From Dechloromonas hortensis (GTDB taxonomy: Bacteria > Pseudomonadota > Gammaproteobacteria > Burkholderiales > Rhodocyclaceae), in assembly GCF_009469765.1 (NCBI RefSeq), contig NZ_SSSQ01000013.1, positions 54,848 through 118,847 on the forward strand: DNA of 64,000 nt. The letters are read 5' to 3'. Both the position numbers and the translations under genes were made by a program. Under the pieces are notes generated by a model. The model made no database searches. It saw nothing but the letters and a program-made list of their open reading frames with translations, and was not told the DNA's origin. Within the stretch, counting starts at the first letter, position 1, and the number at the start of each line of letters is the position of its first letter. Below are positions 54,499 through 64,000 of the stretch, piece after piece.

Positions 54499-55944
54499 TT
54501 ATGCCGTTCCGCCCACCGTCAGTCCATCAATACGCAGCGTTGGCTGGCCGACGCCGACCGGCACGCTCTGCCCGTCCTTGCCGCAGGTGCCGACGCCGGG
54601 GTCGAGCTTGAGGTCGTTGCCGATCATCGAGACGCGGGTCAGCGCGTCCGGCCCGTTGCCGATCAGCGTCGCCCCCTTGATCGGCCGCGTCACCTTGCCG
54701 TCTTCGATCAGGTAGGCCTCGCTCATCGAGAAAACGAACTTGCCGCTGGTGATATCGACCTGGCCGCCACCGAAATTGGCAGCGTAGATGCCCTTCTTGA
54801 CCGACTGGATGATCTCCTGCGGATCGTGCTTGCCGGCCAGCATCATGGTGTTGGTCATGCGCGGCAGGGGCAGGTGGGCGAAGGATTCACGGCGGCCGTT
54901 GCCGGTCGGGGCGACGCCCATCAGGCGGGCGTTCAGGCTGTCCTGCATGTAGCCCTTGAGAATGCCGTCCTCGATCAGCACGGTGCGCTGGGTGGTGTTG
55001 CCTTCGTCGTCAATGTTCAGCGAACCGCGGCGGTCGGCAATCGTGCCATCGTCGATCACGGTGACGCCTTCGGCCGCGACGCGCTGGCCGAGGCGGCCGC
55101 TGAAGGCGGAACTGCCCTTGCGGTTGAAGTCGCCTTCGAGGCCGTGGCCGACCGCTTCGTGGAGCAGGATGCCGGGCCAGCCGGAACCGAGCACCACCGT
55201 CATCTGGCCGGCCGGGGCCGGCTCGGCATGCAGGTTGGTGACCGCCTGATGGACGGCTTCCTTGGCGTAGCGCTGGAGGATTTCGTCGTCGAAATAGCCG
55301 AAGTCGAAACGTCCGCCGCCGCCGGCGCTGCCCTGCTCGCGCTTGCCGTTTTCCTCGACGATGACCGAGATCGAACAGCGGACCAGCGGCCGGATGTCGG
55401 CAGCCAGCCGGCCATCGGAGCCGGCAACGAGGATCACTTCGTACTCGCCGGCCAGCGAGGCCATGACCTGCAGCACGCGCGGATCGAGAGCGCGGGCGAA
55501 ATTTTCCAGGCGTTCGAGCAGCTTGACCTTGGCCTCCGCCGGCAGCGAGGCGATCGGGTCGTGCGGCACGTACAGGTTGCGCGCTGCGGCGCCGTGCTTC
55601 AGCGCCGGCAGCTTGCCGCTCTGGCCGGCCGCGGCAATGGCGCGCACGGCATTGGCGGCGTCGCCGAGGGCATGCGAACTGATGTCGTCGGAGTAGGCAA
55701 AGGCCGTCTTTTCGCCGGAGATGGCGCGCACGCCGACGCCCTGATCGATGTTGAAGCTACCCGACTTGACGATGCCTTCGTCGAGGCTCCAGGCCTCGGA
55801 ACGGGAATACTGGAAATAGAGATCGGCGTAATCGACCTGATGCGTCAGGATCTGGCCGAAGGTGCGCGACAGATCGCCTTCGGTCAGCGAGAAGGGCGCG
55901 AGCAACAGGGATTCGGCTTGGGCCAGGGCGCTGTTAGGATTCAT
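54499..55944 (-). CDS. tldD: metalloprotease TldD
   Basis: 481-residue subunit of the TldD/TldE protease that degrades unfolded peptides and matures some ribosomal peptides. The HExxxH zinc motif appears as [20 protein letters not shown], with glycine-rich [28 protein letters not shown] and the C-terminal cysteine in [25 protein letters not shown]. Length equals E. coli TldD (481). The ATG at 55942-55944 has CGGAG 6-10 bp upstream. It is downstream of the nitrilase gene, as in other proteobacteria; TldE (PmbA) is not in the window. Confidence 0.97.
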   Translation of the reverse strand: MNPNSALAQAESLLLAPFSLTEGDLSRTFGQILTHQVDYADLYFQYSRSEAWSLDEGIVKSGSFNIDQGVGVRAISGEKTAFAYSDDISSHALGDAANAVRAIAAAGQSGKLPALKHGAAARNLYVPHDPIASLPAEAKVKLLERLENFARALDPRVLQVMASLAGEYEVILVAGSDGRLAADIRPLVRCSISVIVEENGKREQGSAGGGGRFDFGYFDDEILQRYAKEAVHQAVTNLHAEPAPAGQMTVVLGSGWPGILLHEAVGHGLEGDFNRKGSSAFSGRLGQRVAAEGVTVIDDGTIADRRGSLNIDDEGNTTQRTVLIEDGILKGYMQDSLNARLMGVAPTGNGRRESFAHLPLPRMTNTMMLAGKHDPQEIIQSVKKGIYAANFGGGQVDITSGKFVFSMSEAYLIEDGKVTRPIKGATLIGNGPDALTRVSMIGNDLKLDPGVGTCGKDGQSVPVGVGQPTLRIDGLTVGGTA

Positions 55945-55954
55945 TGAAACTCCG

Positions 55955-56764
55955 TCAGAGAATACGGTGGGCGAGAGCCGGCAGGCTCTCGCGGATTTCG
56001 GCAATACGGCCATGGTCGAGGTCGGCAATGACGACGCCCGGCCCTTTTTGTTTGCGGTCGAGAATTTCGCCCCAAGGGTCGACGATCATGCTGTTGCCGT
56101 GCGTCAGGCGGCCGTTTTCATGGCGTCCCCCCTGTCCGACTGCCAGCAGGTAGCATTGGTTCTCGATGGCCCGGGCGCGGAGCAGGATTTCCCAGTGCGC
56201 CCGGCCGGTGGTGTCGGTGAAGGCGGCCGGCATCAGGATCAGGTCGACCGCCCCCAGCGCCCGGTACAGTTCCGGGAAGCGCAGGTCGTAGCAGATCGAC
56301 AGGGCGATGCGGCCGAACGGCGTGTCGACGGCGACCGGCTGGCTGCCGGCCTCGATGAAGGCGGCCTCGTCGTAGGACTCCTCGCCCTTGCTGAAGCCGA
56401 ACAAATGCATCTTGTCGTAACGGGCGACGCATTCGCCGGCCGGGTTGTAGGCCAGGCTGGAATTGCGCATCTTGTCGGGCAGGCTTGCGGTCAACGGGAT
56501 GGAGCCGGCAAAAACCCAGATGCCGTGCTTTTGCGCCGTTGCCGCCAGCCAGTCCTGGATCGGGCCGTGGCCGAAATCCTCGCGCGCCCGCACCCGGTCG
56601 GCATCGGCCGCGCCGATGATCGGGAAATATTCGGGCAGGGCAACCAGTTGTGCGCCCTGCGCCACCGCCTCGTCGACCAGCCGGCCAGCAAGCGCCAGGT
56701 TGTCGCCGACGCGCGGCCCGGAGACCATCTGCAAGGCGGCGATACGGCAATTCTGTTTGCTCAA
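55955..56764 (-). CDS. nitrilase-family amidase (Nit1/YafV-like, deaminated glutathione amidase)
   Basis: 269-residue carbon-nitrogen hydrolase. The Glu-Lys-Cys triad is visible: LPEYFPI (Glu near 43), [10 protein letters not shown] (Lys near 115) and [15 protein letters not shown] (Cys near 155). This subfamily repairs deaminated glutathione or hydrolyses omega-amides. The TTG start at 56762-56764 overlaps the yhdP stop by 4 bp, and the gene sits 10 bp before tldD. The yhdP-nit-tldD linkage is conserved in many betaproteobacteria. Confidence 0.93.
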   Translation of the reverse strand: MSKQNCRIAALQMVSGPRVGDNLALAGRLVDEAVAQGAQLVALPEYFPIIGAADADRVRAREDFGHGPIQDWLAATAQKHGIWVFAGSIPLTASLPDKMRNSSLAYNPAGECVARYDKMHLFGFSKGEESYDEAAFIEAGSQPVAVDTPFGRIALSICYDLRFPELYRALGAVDLILMPAAFTDTTGRAHWEILLRARAIENQCYLLAVGQGGRHENGRLTHGNSMIVDPWGEILDRKQKGPGVVIADLDHGRIAEIRESLPALAHRIL

Positions 56765-59700
56765 GGTTTGCTCCCCTCTTCCGGCAGTTTTGGCTCCGCC
56801 CCAGCGGGCACTTCCAGCCGGGTCTCGCCGGCCTTATCGACCTGCGGATCGCTCCAGCTGCCGGTGACATGATAACGATAGCTGAACAGGCGATTGAGCG
56901 GTTTCTGCAGCACCGTGTTGGCGACCAGCGCCGCCGCCCCGACCACCGGGTTGATCAGGGCGGCAGTACCGACTGCGGCCAGGCCGCCGATTTCCGGGCG
57001 GACGACGACTTGCAGGTCCTGCGTTTCGCGCTGCAGATCGGTTTCGCCCTGCATTTCGATCTGTGCTGCCGGCCCGTAGATGCGCAACGGCTCGGTGGTC
57101 CGCATGATGCCCTTGCGGATCGCCAGCTTGCCTTCGATGCTGTCGAAAGCAAGGCCGTCGCTGAAAATATCGCGAAAATCGAGGGTCAACCGGCGCGGCA
57201 ACGATTGCAGCGAAATCAGCCCGAGCAGCTTGCCGACCCCCGGCTCCAGCTTGTTGAACTGGCCCTTTTCGGCATTGACCGTCATCTGCCCGGTCAAGGA
57301 GGGATAGTGAATCGAGGTCAGCGGCCCGGCCCATTGCAGCTCGCCGCCGAGCGTTGCCGTGCCGCGGCGGACGGCGTCGGCAAACCCGAGGCGGTCGAGC
57401 AATTTGCCGGCATCCTTGGCCACCAGTTCGAAATCGAGCCGCGTCTGATGGCGCCCGACATTGGCCCAGATCGCCTTGCCCTTCAGACCGCCGTCCGGAT
57501 TCTGCAAACTGAGCGAATCGAGGTACCAGGCACCTTTGTCGTTACGCGCCTTCAAGTCCAGCCGGCCCAAGGCCTTCTCGCCGATCTGGAAATCCTCGAC
57601 CTGCAGACTCATCCCGGGCAAGGAATTGATCAGCGTCGCATTGCCGTCACCCATCTCGCTCGCCGGCCGGATGACCAGGCGCTTGAAATAGCCCTCGACC
57701 CAGCCTTCGCCGGTACTGCGCCAGAAAATATCGCCGACCGCCTCGCGCGTATTGAGTCCGATCTGCCAGCCGCCATCACGCGGCCGCAGGCTGCTTTCGA
57801 CCTGGTTGTAGTCGCGGCCGAAGAGGCGCAACTGCGGCGTCTTCAGGCTGACCAGACTGAGTGCCAAGCCGCCATTCGCGGCGCCGTTAGCGTTCGTGCC
57901 GCCATTTCCGCCATTGCTGCTGGCCTCGCCTGCAGCGCCGTCCGGCAGGAAGTTGCGCCAGGCATCGGCATCGATCCGTGGCGTCGCCACCCGAACCGCC
58001 AGCCCCTTCTCGGGCAGGCGCGGCTCGGCTTCGCCGACGGCCAGAACGCCGCGTTCCCAGGACTCGCCGCGGCGGACGACCAGCCCCTGCGCCACCCGAC
58101 CGAGCGTGATCCGGTACTGTTCGCGCGTCGGGTCCGGCGCCGTCCGCTCGATACGCAGCGGCAAGCCCATCGTCGCGCTCTTGTTCAACGGCTCCGGCAA
58201 GGGCGAACTGACGCCGAGCAGGTCGGACTCGATGACGACGTCGGCATTCCGCTTGCGAATGGCGATGTCGGCCTTCCAGTCGGCGCGGCCGGACAGGTGA
58301 TTGATCAGCGGCCAGCCGAAGTGCGCGCTGACATCGCCGACATTGGCCGTGCCGCTGGCCAGCACGCCGACCTTGTCGCCGTTGCTCTTGACCAGCACCT
58401 TGAGCGGGCCGCCGAAGACCTTGCCGGTGATGTCCTGGGCGGCGACGGTGTTTTCGGTCAGCCGCAGGCGACCGTTGACCTGGGTCAGCGGCGGCAGGCC
58501 GGCCAGCGGCTGCAACTGGTTGCCGATAAAATGGTAATCGCCGCGCATTTTGGTATCGAGCGCATGGCGCAAGGGGATGTCGAGTTCGAGATCGAGCCGG
58601 CCATTGCCGACCGCCTTCATGCCCTCGGTAAAGCGGTCGATCTTGTTGGCAACCGGGCTCTGCTCGATGAAGCGGAAGAACTCGCTGGTCGGCCCCTGTG
58701 CCAAACCGCGCACGAGCAGCATTTCCTCGTGCGACTCGAAATCAGGAATTTCAACCGTGACGCCCGACAGCTTGGCACCGAGGATGCTCCCCTGGCTCGC
58801 CTGAATCTTCATGCCAATGCCGAAACTCATGTCGGCGTCGATGTTCTCGATGGTCGGCCAGCCCGGCGCGTAGTCGACCTTGGCGTCGGCCGCCTTGGCG
58901 GTGACGATGAACTGGCCACCTTTGCCATCGCGAAACGGGAAGTCGCGCAAATTGCCCTTCAGCGTCAGGCGGCCGTCGTAGCCGCGACCGGCGACGATGC
59001 CGCGACGCAGCCAGGCGCGGGCATCGGCATTGACCGCATGCGGCATGTAACGCCAGACGGCTCGGCCATCGGCGCGGTCGACCGCCGCCGTGAGGTCGAT
59101 TTCACCAGGCCCCTCGCCGGTGTAACGATAGGTGCCGCGCGCCGAGCCAGCCGCCTCCGGGCCGGCGAATTCGAGCTTGTCCAGCTTGACGTCGGTCGCT
59201 GTCGGCGAGTTTTTCCAGCTCGCCCGCGCCTTCAGCGTATCGAGCGCAATCTCAGGTTCGGGAAAGACGGCCGGCAGCGACAGGCTGGAAGTGGCCGAGT
59301 CGAGAATCAGGTCGCCGCCCTTTTCACTGAGGTCGATCAGGCCGGACAGGCCGCTGGCGCCGGGAAAGTAACCGCCGGCCTCGATCCCCAGTTCGGCGAA
59401 CGAGGCTTTCAGGGCATAACGCTTCAGCGCCTCGCCCTCCAGCCCCCAACTGGCCCGCAACTCGCTGACCCGGCCCTGCGGCTGGTGTTTTTGCAGCAAC
59501 TCGCGGCTGCGAGCATCGAGCGGCATGTAGGCAGCCAGCCGGGCGAGTATGCCGAGATCGAGAAAACTGGCGCTGGCGCTGCCGCTGATCACCCCGTTCT
59601 GCGGATTCTGCCGCCAGTCGGCCTGGAAATCGGTCGGCGCGACGCGCGTGCCGTCCTCGCTCAGCAATTCCACCTTGCGGCCGATCACGGCCCATTCATT

Positions 59701-60687
59701 CGGTTTGTAGCGCCCTTCCAGCCGGCCGCGCATGCTGGCCAGGGCAAGTTCGGGCAGCTTGCGGCTCAGGCGCAGGCGGACCTCCTCCAGCGCCACGTCG
59801 GCCGTCAGCTTGCCACCGCCCTCCTCGAAGTCGCCCCACAGGCGCAAGGCACCGCGGCCCTGCGGCAACTGCAGCGGGTAATCGACCCAGCTGCGCCAGC
59901 CGGCGAGGTCGGCGTAGTCCAGTTCGACAAAAATCTTGCCGGAGAGATGCTCCAGCGCCTCGCCGATATCGCCCTTCACTTCGCCACGGATGTCGATGCG
60001 TGCCGCCAGTTCGGCCGGCGGCACCGCCGACAGGCCGAAACGATGCCGGCGGCCGCTGTTGTCGAGGCCGAACTGGAGGTCTTCTAGGACCAGCGGCGGC
60101 GCCTGGCGCAGGCGGTCTTCCCAGACGATGGTCGCATCGCGGATGCGGATATGGCTTTGCGCCAGCACCCATTCGGCAAAGGCGGGGTCGCTCTCGCCCT
60201 CAGTATCCATGCCGGCGACGGTGATCTTGCCGCTGGCTTCGCGCCGCACGTGCAGCACCGTGCCATCGAAGGCGAGCAGCGACAGCATCGGACGCAGGCG
60301 CCACAGGGTCTGCCAGGAGAGCACGCTCTCCACCCGCTGCAGCGAAAAGGCCGGCTGTCCCTGACGATCGAAGACCTGCACATTATCAAGGACCAGATCG
60401 GGGTTCAGCCCCTGCCAGCGGGCCTCGATTTTGCCGATCTTGACCGGTTGACCGACGGCGCGCGAAGCGGCCTGCTCGATCTCGACCTGATAATCGCCGA
60501 CCTTGGGCAGCACCGCGTAACGCAGGACCAGAACCAGCACGGCGAAGAGCAGCCAGGCAGCGAACATCCCCCAGCCAAGCAGGCGCAGCCCGCGCCCAAC
60601 CGCCGGCCGGGCCAGGATCGGCCACAGCCAGTGCAAGCGGTAATAGACAGCCGAACGGATTTCCTGCCGGGAGACCGGGCTATTCAC
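56761..60687 (-). CDS. yhdP: AsmA-like bridge protein YhdP
   Basis: 1308-residue inner-membrane-anchored giant of the TamB/AsmA-like lipid transport group. One N-terminal membrane helix is at about residues 33-58 (LLGWGMFAAWLLFAVLVLVLRY). The rest is a long periplasmic beta-groove with repeating units. A C-terminal DUF3971/AsmA2-like region ends with ALINPVVGAAALVANTVLQKPLNRLFSYRYHVTGSWSDP. In E. coli YhdP moves phospholipids to the outer membrane. GTG start. It is divergent from glnE across 102 bp and heads the yhdP-nit-tldD cluster. Confidence 0.95.
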   Translation of the reverse strand: MNSPVSRQEIRSAVYYRLHWLWPILARPAVGRGLRLLGWGMFAAWLLFAVLVLVLRYAVLPKVGDYQVEIEQAASRAVGQPVKIGKIEARWQGLNPDLVLDNVQVFDRQGQPAFSLQRVESVLSWQTLWRLRPMLSLLAFDGTVLHVRREASGKITVAGMDTEGESDPAFAEWVLAQSHIRIRDATIVWEDRLRQAPPLVLEDLQFGLDNSGRRHRFGLSAVPPAELAARIDIRGEVKGDIGEALEHLSGKIFVELDYADLAGWRSWVDYPLQLPQGRGALRLWGDFEEGGGKLTADVALEEVRLRLSRKLPELALASMRGRLEGRYKPNEWAVIGRKVELLSEDGTRVAPTDFQADWRQNPQNGVISGSASASFLDLGILARLAAYMPLDARSRELLQKHQPQGRVSELRASWGLEGEALKRYALKASFAELGIEAGGYFPGASGLSGLIDLSEKGGDLILDSATSSLSLPAVFPEPEIALDTLKARASWKNSPTATDVKLDKLEFAGPEAAGSARGTYRYTGEGPGEIDLTAAVDRADGRAVWRYMPHAVNADARAWLRRGIVAGRGYDGRLTLKGNLRDFPFRDGKGGQFIVTAKAADAKVDYAPGWPTIENIDADMSFGIGMKIQASQGSILGAKLSGVTVEIPDFESHEEMLLVRGLAQGPTSEFFRFIEQSPVANKIDRFTEGMKAVGNGRLDLELDIPLRHALDTKMRGDYHFIGNQLQPLAGLPPLTQVNGRLRLTENTVAAQDITGKVFGGPLKVLVKSNGDKVGVLASGTANVGDVSAHFGWPLINHLSGRADWKADIAIRKRNADVVIESDLLGVSSPLPEPLNKSATMGLPLRIERTAPDPTREQYRITLGRVAQGLVVRRGESWERGVLAVGEAEPRLPEKGLAVRVATPRIDADAWRNFLPDGAAGEASSNGGNGGTNANGAANGGLALSLVSLKTPQLRLFGRDYNQVESSLRPRDGGWQIGLNTREAVGDIFWRSTGEGWVEGYFKRLVIRPASEMGDGNATLINSLPGMSLQVEDFQIGEKALGRLDLKARNDKGAWYLDSLSLQNPDGGLKGKAIWANVGRHQTRLDFELVAKDAGKLLDRLGFADAVRRGTATLGGELQWAGPLTSIHYPSLTGQMTVNAEKGQFNKLEPGVGKLLGLISLQSLPRRLTLDFRDIFSDGLAFDSIEGKLAIRKGIMRTTEPLRIYGPAAQIEMQGETDLQRETQDLQVVVRPEIGGLAAVGTAALINPVVGAAALVANTVLQKPLNRLFSYRYHVTGSWSDPQVDKAGETRLEVPAGAEPKLPEEGSKP

Positions 60688-60789
60688 GCGTCAAACCGTT
60701 TTGCCAGAAGGGGTAATAGGTCACTACAATCAAATGCTCGCCAAAACCGGCATTCTATCCTTTTCGGCAAAGCTGCCGATTGAGCAATC

Positions 60790-63498
60790 ATGGACAACAC
60801 TCTCGACCCCCGCTGGCAGACCGCGCTCAGCCATAGCCGCTACCTGGCCAACCTGCTGCAGGCGCGCCCGGCGCTGATCCCGGAACTGGCCGCGACCTGG
60901 CTGCAGCCGCTCAGCGAAGACCTGTTGCTGACACCGTTGCACCAGGAGTTCACCGACGACGAAGCGGTCCGCTCGGCACTGCGCCGCCTGCGTCACCGGG
61001 CGATGGCGCATATTGCGCTGCGCGACCTGTGCGGTCTGGCACCGCTCGCCGAGGTCGTCGAAAGCATGACCATGCTGGCCGACGTGACGACCAATTTCGC
61101 GCTCGACTATTATCACCGCCAGCTCGCCGCGACCTATGGCGAGCCGCTCGACAAGGCCGGCCAGCCGCAGCGCTTGCTGATCATCGGCATGGGCAAACTG
61201 GGCGGCCGCGAGCTGAACGTCTCGTCCGACGTCGACTACATCTTCGTTTACCCGGAAGAAGGCGACACCGACGGCAAGAAGAGCATCGAGAACTACGATT
61301 TCTTCACCCGTCTCGGCAAGCGGGTGATCGGTGCCTTGGGCGACCTGACCGCCGACGGCCAGGTCTTCCGAGTCGACATGCGGCTGCGCCCGAACGGCGA
61401 CTCCGGGCCGCTGGTCTGCTCGCTCGATTCGCTGGAAAACTATTTCATCACCCAGGGCCGCGAGTGGGAACGCTACGCCTGGATCAAGTCGCGCGTCATG
61501 AACGCCGGCCCGAATGCCGACGGCGCCGCGCTCGGCGACTGGATGACGGCGCTGCGCCGGATCTCCCGACCCTTCGTCTTCCGCAAGTATCTCGATTTTG
61601 GTGCCATCAACGCCATGCGCGACCTGCACGCGCAGATCCGCCGCGAAGTGGCGCGCAAGGACATGGCCGACCACGTCAAGCTTGGCCCGGGCGGTATCCG
61701 CGAAGTCGAATTCATCGCCCAGGTCTTCCAGCTGATTCGCGGCGGCCGCGACCCGGCACTACAGATCCGGCCGACGCTGTCGGTGCTCAAGCTGCTCGTC
61801 GAACGCAAGCTGATCCCGGCCGAGACCGAACAGGAGTTGCGCGACGCCTACGTCTTCCTGCGCCGTCTCGAACACCGGCTGCAGTATGTCGAGGACAAGC
61901 AGACCCACATGCTGCCGGTCGACGCCTCAGAACAGGCAAAAATCGCGCAGAGCATGGATTTCCCGGACTGGGCGGCGATGCTCGCCGTCCTCAACGGCCA
62001 CCGCGAAAAAGTCAGCCGCCACTTCGGCGAAGTCTTCTCCGACCCCGAAGCCGGCGAACACCCGCTGACCGGCCTCTGGCTCGGCCAGCTCGACGAAGAT
62101 ACCTCCATCGAAAGCCTCGGCAATCTCGGCTTCCGCCACCCGAAGGACGCCATTGCCCGTCTCGCCGACCTGCGCGCTTCCAGCCGCTACCAGCAACTGC
62201 CGGCAACCAACCGGGCCCGCCTCGATGCGGTAGGCCCACGCCTGATCGAAGCGGCCGGCGCCACGCACGACCCCGACACGACGCTGGTCCGTGGCTTGCA
62301 GTTCCTCGAAGGGATTGCCCGCCGTGGCTCCTACCTGGCCCTGCTACAGCAGTACCCGATGGCGCTGCGCCGCGTCGCCGACATGGTCTGCGCCTCGAAC
62401 TGGGCAACCGAATACCTGAACCGCCACCCGCTGCTGCTCGATGAACTGCTCGACCCCCGCCTCTACGACAGCGCCACCGACTGGACCGGCTTCCGGGACA
62501 ACCTGCAGCGCAACCTGGCCGACCACGCCGGCGACACCGAACGCGAGATGGACATCCTGCGCGAAACTCACCACGCCCAGGTTTTCCGCCTGCTCGCCCA
62601 GGACATCGCCGGCCTGCAGACCATCGAGCACCTCTCCGACCACCTGACCGAACTGGCCGACATCATCGTCCAGGAAACGCTGCCGCTGGTCTGGAGCAAG
62701 ATCAAGAACCGGCACTGTCCGACGCCGAAATTCGCCGTCATCGGCTACGGCAAGATGGGCGGCAAGGAACTCGGCTACGCCTCCGACCTCGACCTCGTTT
62801 ACCTCTACGACGATGATGATCAGGATGCCGCGGAAAACTACACCCGCCTCGGCCAGCGCCTGAACACCTGGCTGTCGAGCCAGACCTCGGCCGGCATGCT
62901 GTTCGAAACCGACCTCCGCCTGCGCCCGAACGGCGACGCCGGCCTGCTCGCCGTTTCGGTCGACGCCTTCCGCGACTACGAACTGAAGAATGCCTGGGTC
63001 TGGGAACACCAGGCGCTGACCCGGGCCCGCTTCTGTGCCGGCGATCCGGCGGTCGGTGCCCGTTTCGAGGCGATCCGCTGCGAGATCCTGTGCCAGCCGC
63101 GCGATCTCGCCAAGCTGAAGGCGGAAGTCGTCGCCATGCGCCAGAAGATGTACGACGCGCACGCCCTGAACAGCGCCACCGAATTCGCCCTCAAGCACGA
63201 CCAGGGCGGCATCGTCGATGTCGAGTTCATCGTCCAGTACCTGGTCCTCGGCTACGCCCACCAGCACCCCAGCCTGACCGGCAACCTGGGCAACATCGCG
63301 CTGCTCCGCATGGCCGGCGAACTGGGGCTGATCGACCCGCAACAAGCGGCCGCTGCCGGCAACGCCTACCGTGAATACCGCCGCCTGCAACACGCCAAGC
63401 GCCTGAGCGCGACGCCCAAGGCGCCGATCCCGCGAGAAGGTGTCGAAAAGCACATTGCTGCGGTCAACCGCCTGTGGGAGGCAGTTTTCCCCGGCTGA
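60790..63498 (+). CDS. glnE: glutamine synthetase adenylyltransferase/deadenylase
   Basis: 902-residue bifunctional enzyme that adds or removes AMP on glutamine synthetase according to PII state. Two nucleotidyltransferase halves are seen: N-terminal deadenylase GMGKLGGRELNVSSDVDYIFVY (two adjoining blocks near residue 133-154) and C-terminal adenylylase GYGKMGGKELGYASDLDLVYLYD (near 652). Each has the paired aspartates (SDVDY and SDLDL) and a second RLRPNGDSGPLV / RLRPNGDAGLLAVS block. Slightly shorter than E. coli GlnE (946), mainly at the N-terminus. The ATG at 60790 is preceded by a weak ribosome site. Confidence 0.97.
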   Translation: MDNTLDPRWQTALSHSRYLANLLQARPALIPELAATWLQPLSEDLLLTPLHQEFTDDEAVRSALRRLRHRAMAHIALRDLCGLAPLAEVVESMTMLADVTTNFALDYYHRQLAATYGEPLDKAGQPQRLLIIGMGKLGGRELNVSSDVDYIFVYPEEGDTDGKKSIENYDFFTRLGKRVIGALGDLTADGQVFRVDMRLRPNGDSGPLVCSLDSLENYFITQGREWERYAWIKSRVMNAGPNADGAALGDWMTALRRISRPFVFRKYLDFGAINAMRDLHAQIRREVARKDMADHVKLGPGGIREVEFIAQVFQLIRGGRDPALQIRPTLSVLKLLVERKLIPAETEQELRDAYVFLRRLEHRLQYVEDKQTHMLPVDASEQAKIAQSMDFPDWAAMLAVLNGHREKVSRHFGEVFSDPEAGEHPLTGLWLGQLDEDTSIESLGNLGFRHPKDAIARLADLRASSRYQQLPATNRARLDAVGPRLIEAAGATHDPDTTLVRGLQFLEGIARRGSYLALLQQYPMALRRVADMVCASNWATEYLNRHPLLLDELLDPRLYDSATDWTGFRDNLQRNLADHAGDTEREMDILRETHHAQVFRLLAQDIAGLQTIEHLSDHLTELADIIVQETLPLVWSKIKNRHCPTPKFAVIGYGKMGGKELGYASDLDLVYLYDDDDQDAAENYTRLGQRLNTWLSSQTSAGMLFETDLRLRPNGDAGLLAVSVDAFRDYELKNAWVWEHQALTRARFCAGDPAVGARFEAIRCEILCQPRDLAKLKAEVVAMRQKMYDAHALNSATEFALKHDQGGIVDVEFIVQYLVLGYAHQHPSLTGNLGNIALLRMAGELGLIDPQQAAAAGNAYREYRRLQHAKRLSATPKAPIPREGVEKHIAAVNRLWEAVFPG

Positions 63499-63589
63499 GC
63501 CAGCAGTCCCGGCGACCCGGCGTCATGGTGGTAATACCCTCGAAATATTGCTTATTTTGGGCTCCTGAAAGGCGACCATAACGGCCGTT

Positions 63590-63701
63590 GGCCTGATGGA
63601 GGCAATCAGGCCGTAGTCTGCCGCTTACCTGCCGTTCAGCCTTGAGAGGTTGCGAACGGAAGCTTGCCACGCTTGCGAATGGGTACTCCGCGCCCATTCG
63701 C
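63590..63701. other. structured intergenic region with two hairpins
   Basis: Between the converging glnE and HD-domain genes there is a hairpin GGCCTGAT (63590-63597) with ATCAGGCC (63605-63612), and another GCGAATGGG (63675-63683) with CCCATTCGC (63693-63701). Neither has a good T-run. They may terminate or belong to a repeat element. No gene is supported. Confidence 0.5.
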
Positions 63702-63733
63702 ACAGAACTGCACGATGCATCTTGCTCACCGTA

Positions 63734-64000
63734 TCAATCCTGCTGCGTGCGCTTTTGATAGTGATTTTCGGCCATCCCTAAAGCGGCTTCCCACAAGGCT
63801 GGTGCGCCATCTTCAATCGGCTGCCGGCAGCGCGCCTTGATCTGCTCAAGCGTCACCTCACACTCCATCCATGTGCCACCGTCAGTCGCGGCGTTGTGCA
63901 GCATCGGTTGGAAACGGTCGAGAGCCTTCGCAAATTTTGCATCATCGCTTTTTGCAGCCTCGAACTCGAACCATAGTTCGCGGAACTCGGCTGCCTGCGC
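63734..64000 (-). CDS. HD-domain hydrolase, C-terminal part (cut by right edge)
   Basis: The last 88 residues of a protein are readable, ending with TGA at 63734-63736. They include EFRELWFEFEAAKSDDAKFAKALDRFQPMLHN, then GGTWMECEVTLEQIKARCRQPIEDGAPALWEAA. This is the typical C-terminus of YfbR/HDDC2-like HD-domain proteins (5'-deoxynucleotidase family). The catalytic HD residues would be outside the window. It is convergent with glnE. Confidence 0.78.
   Translation of the reverse strand, partial: AQAAEFRELWFEFEAAKSDDAKFAKALDRFQPMLHNAATDGGTWMECEVTLEQIKARCRQPIEDGAPALWEAALGMAENHYQKRTQQD

Noticed and set aside
56650..60087. 1145-residue open frame on the plus strand
   Set aside because: Antisense to yhdP, with no recognisable domain and no ribosome site.
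63464..63703. 79-residue minus-strand frame after glnE
   Set aside because: It overlaps the glnE end and two hairpins; no ribosome site and no recognisable domain.

Overview
The window is a high-G+C chromosomal segment of a betaproteobacterium. The gene families and their arrangement (glycolate operon with hydroxypyruvate isomerase, a complete-looking early-cobalt cobalamin operon, RhlE, ProQ/FinO chaperone, PilJ-domain proteins, HDOD regulators, yhdP-nit-tldD next to glnE) most resemble Rhodocyclales such as Dechloromonas/Azonexus. This placement is by recognition, not by a search. No rRNA, tRNA, CRISPR array, prophage or intact insertion sequence was recognised.

Layout. 1-8.3 kb: housekeeping genes. 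On the minus strand are mnmA (cut by the left edge), a secreted possible cysteine peptidase and nudJ; on the plus strand are ilvE, a small zinc-finger protein, waaF, an NTF2-like protein, a YheT-type hydrolase, a phosphomannomutase/phosphoglucomutase, an EAL-HDOD protein and a small membrane protein. 8.3-13.4 kb, minus: a small exported protein, alaS, and ugpQ/ugpB without permease genes. 13.5-21 kb, plus: a ProQ/FinO RNA chaperone and an RND efflux operon (adaptor, pump, outer-membrane factor, TetR repressor) whose promoter is covered by an AcrR-like palindrome; then a lipoprotein. 21-25.7 kb: a sensor kinase with a lone receiver, and rhlE with a possible leaderless start. 25.7-33.3 kb, minus: a PP2C phosphatase, then the operon hyi - glycerate kinase - glcD - glcE - glcF - HDOD gene for glycolate/glyoxylate-derived carbon.

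33.4-50.2 kb is the most integrated region. After a PduO-type adenosyltransferase, a small protein and a dienoyl-CoA isomerase-like crotonase, a cobalamin riboswitch leads into cbiMNQO (cobalt import) and a tightly packed corrin-ring operon: cobM/cbiF, cbiX, cobH/cbiC, cbiD, cobL (cbiE-cbiT fusion), a monooxygenase-fold protein, a GNAT acetyltransferase, cobI/cbiL, cbiG N-part, cbiG C-part/cobE, cobJ/cbiH and a 2Fe-2S ferredoxin-like protein. CbiD, CbiG and CbiX together indicate the anaerobic, early cobalt-insertion route. A second cobalamin riboswitch then controls a TonB-dependent receptor. A REP-like palindrome supplies the stop codon of cobI, and a 291-bp repeat-rich segment separates the two cbiG parts. 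cbiJ/cobK and the late nucleotide-loop genes are not in the window.

50.3-51.5 kb holds an A+T-richer orphan gene whose N-terminal region carries a possible HEPN-type R-x4-H motif, the best candidate for recently acquired or uncharacterised biology. 51.8-60.7 kb, minus: aroG, a periplasmic PilJ-domain protein, a dihaem cytochrome c, tldD, a nitrilase-family amidase and the giant AsmA-like yhdP. glnE (plus) and the C-terminal part of an HD-domain protein (minus, cut by the right edge) complete the window.
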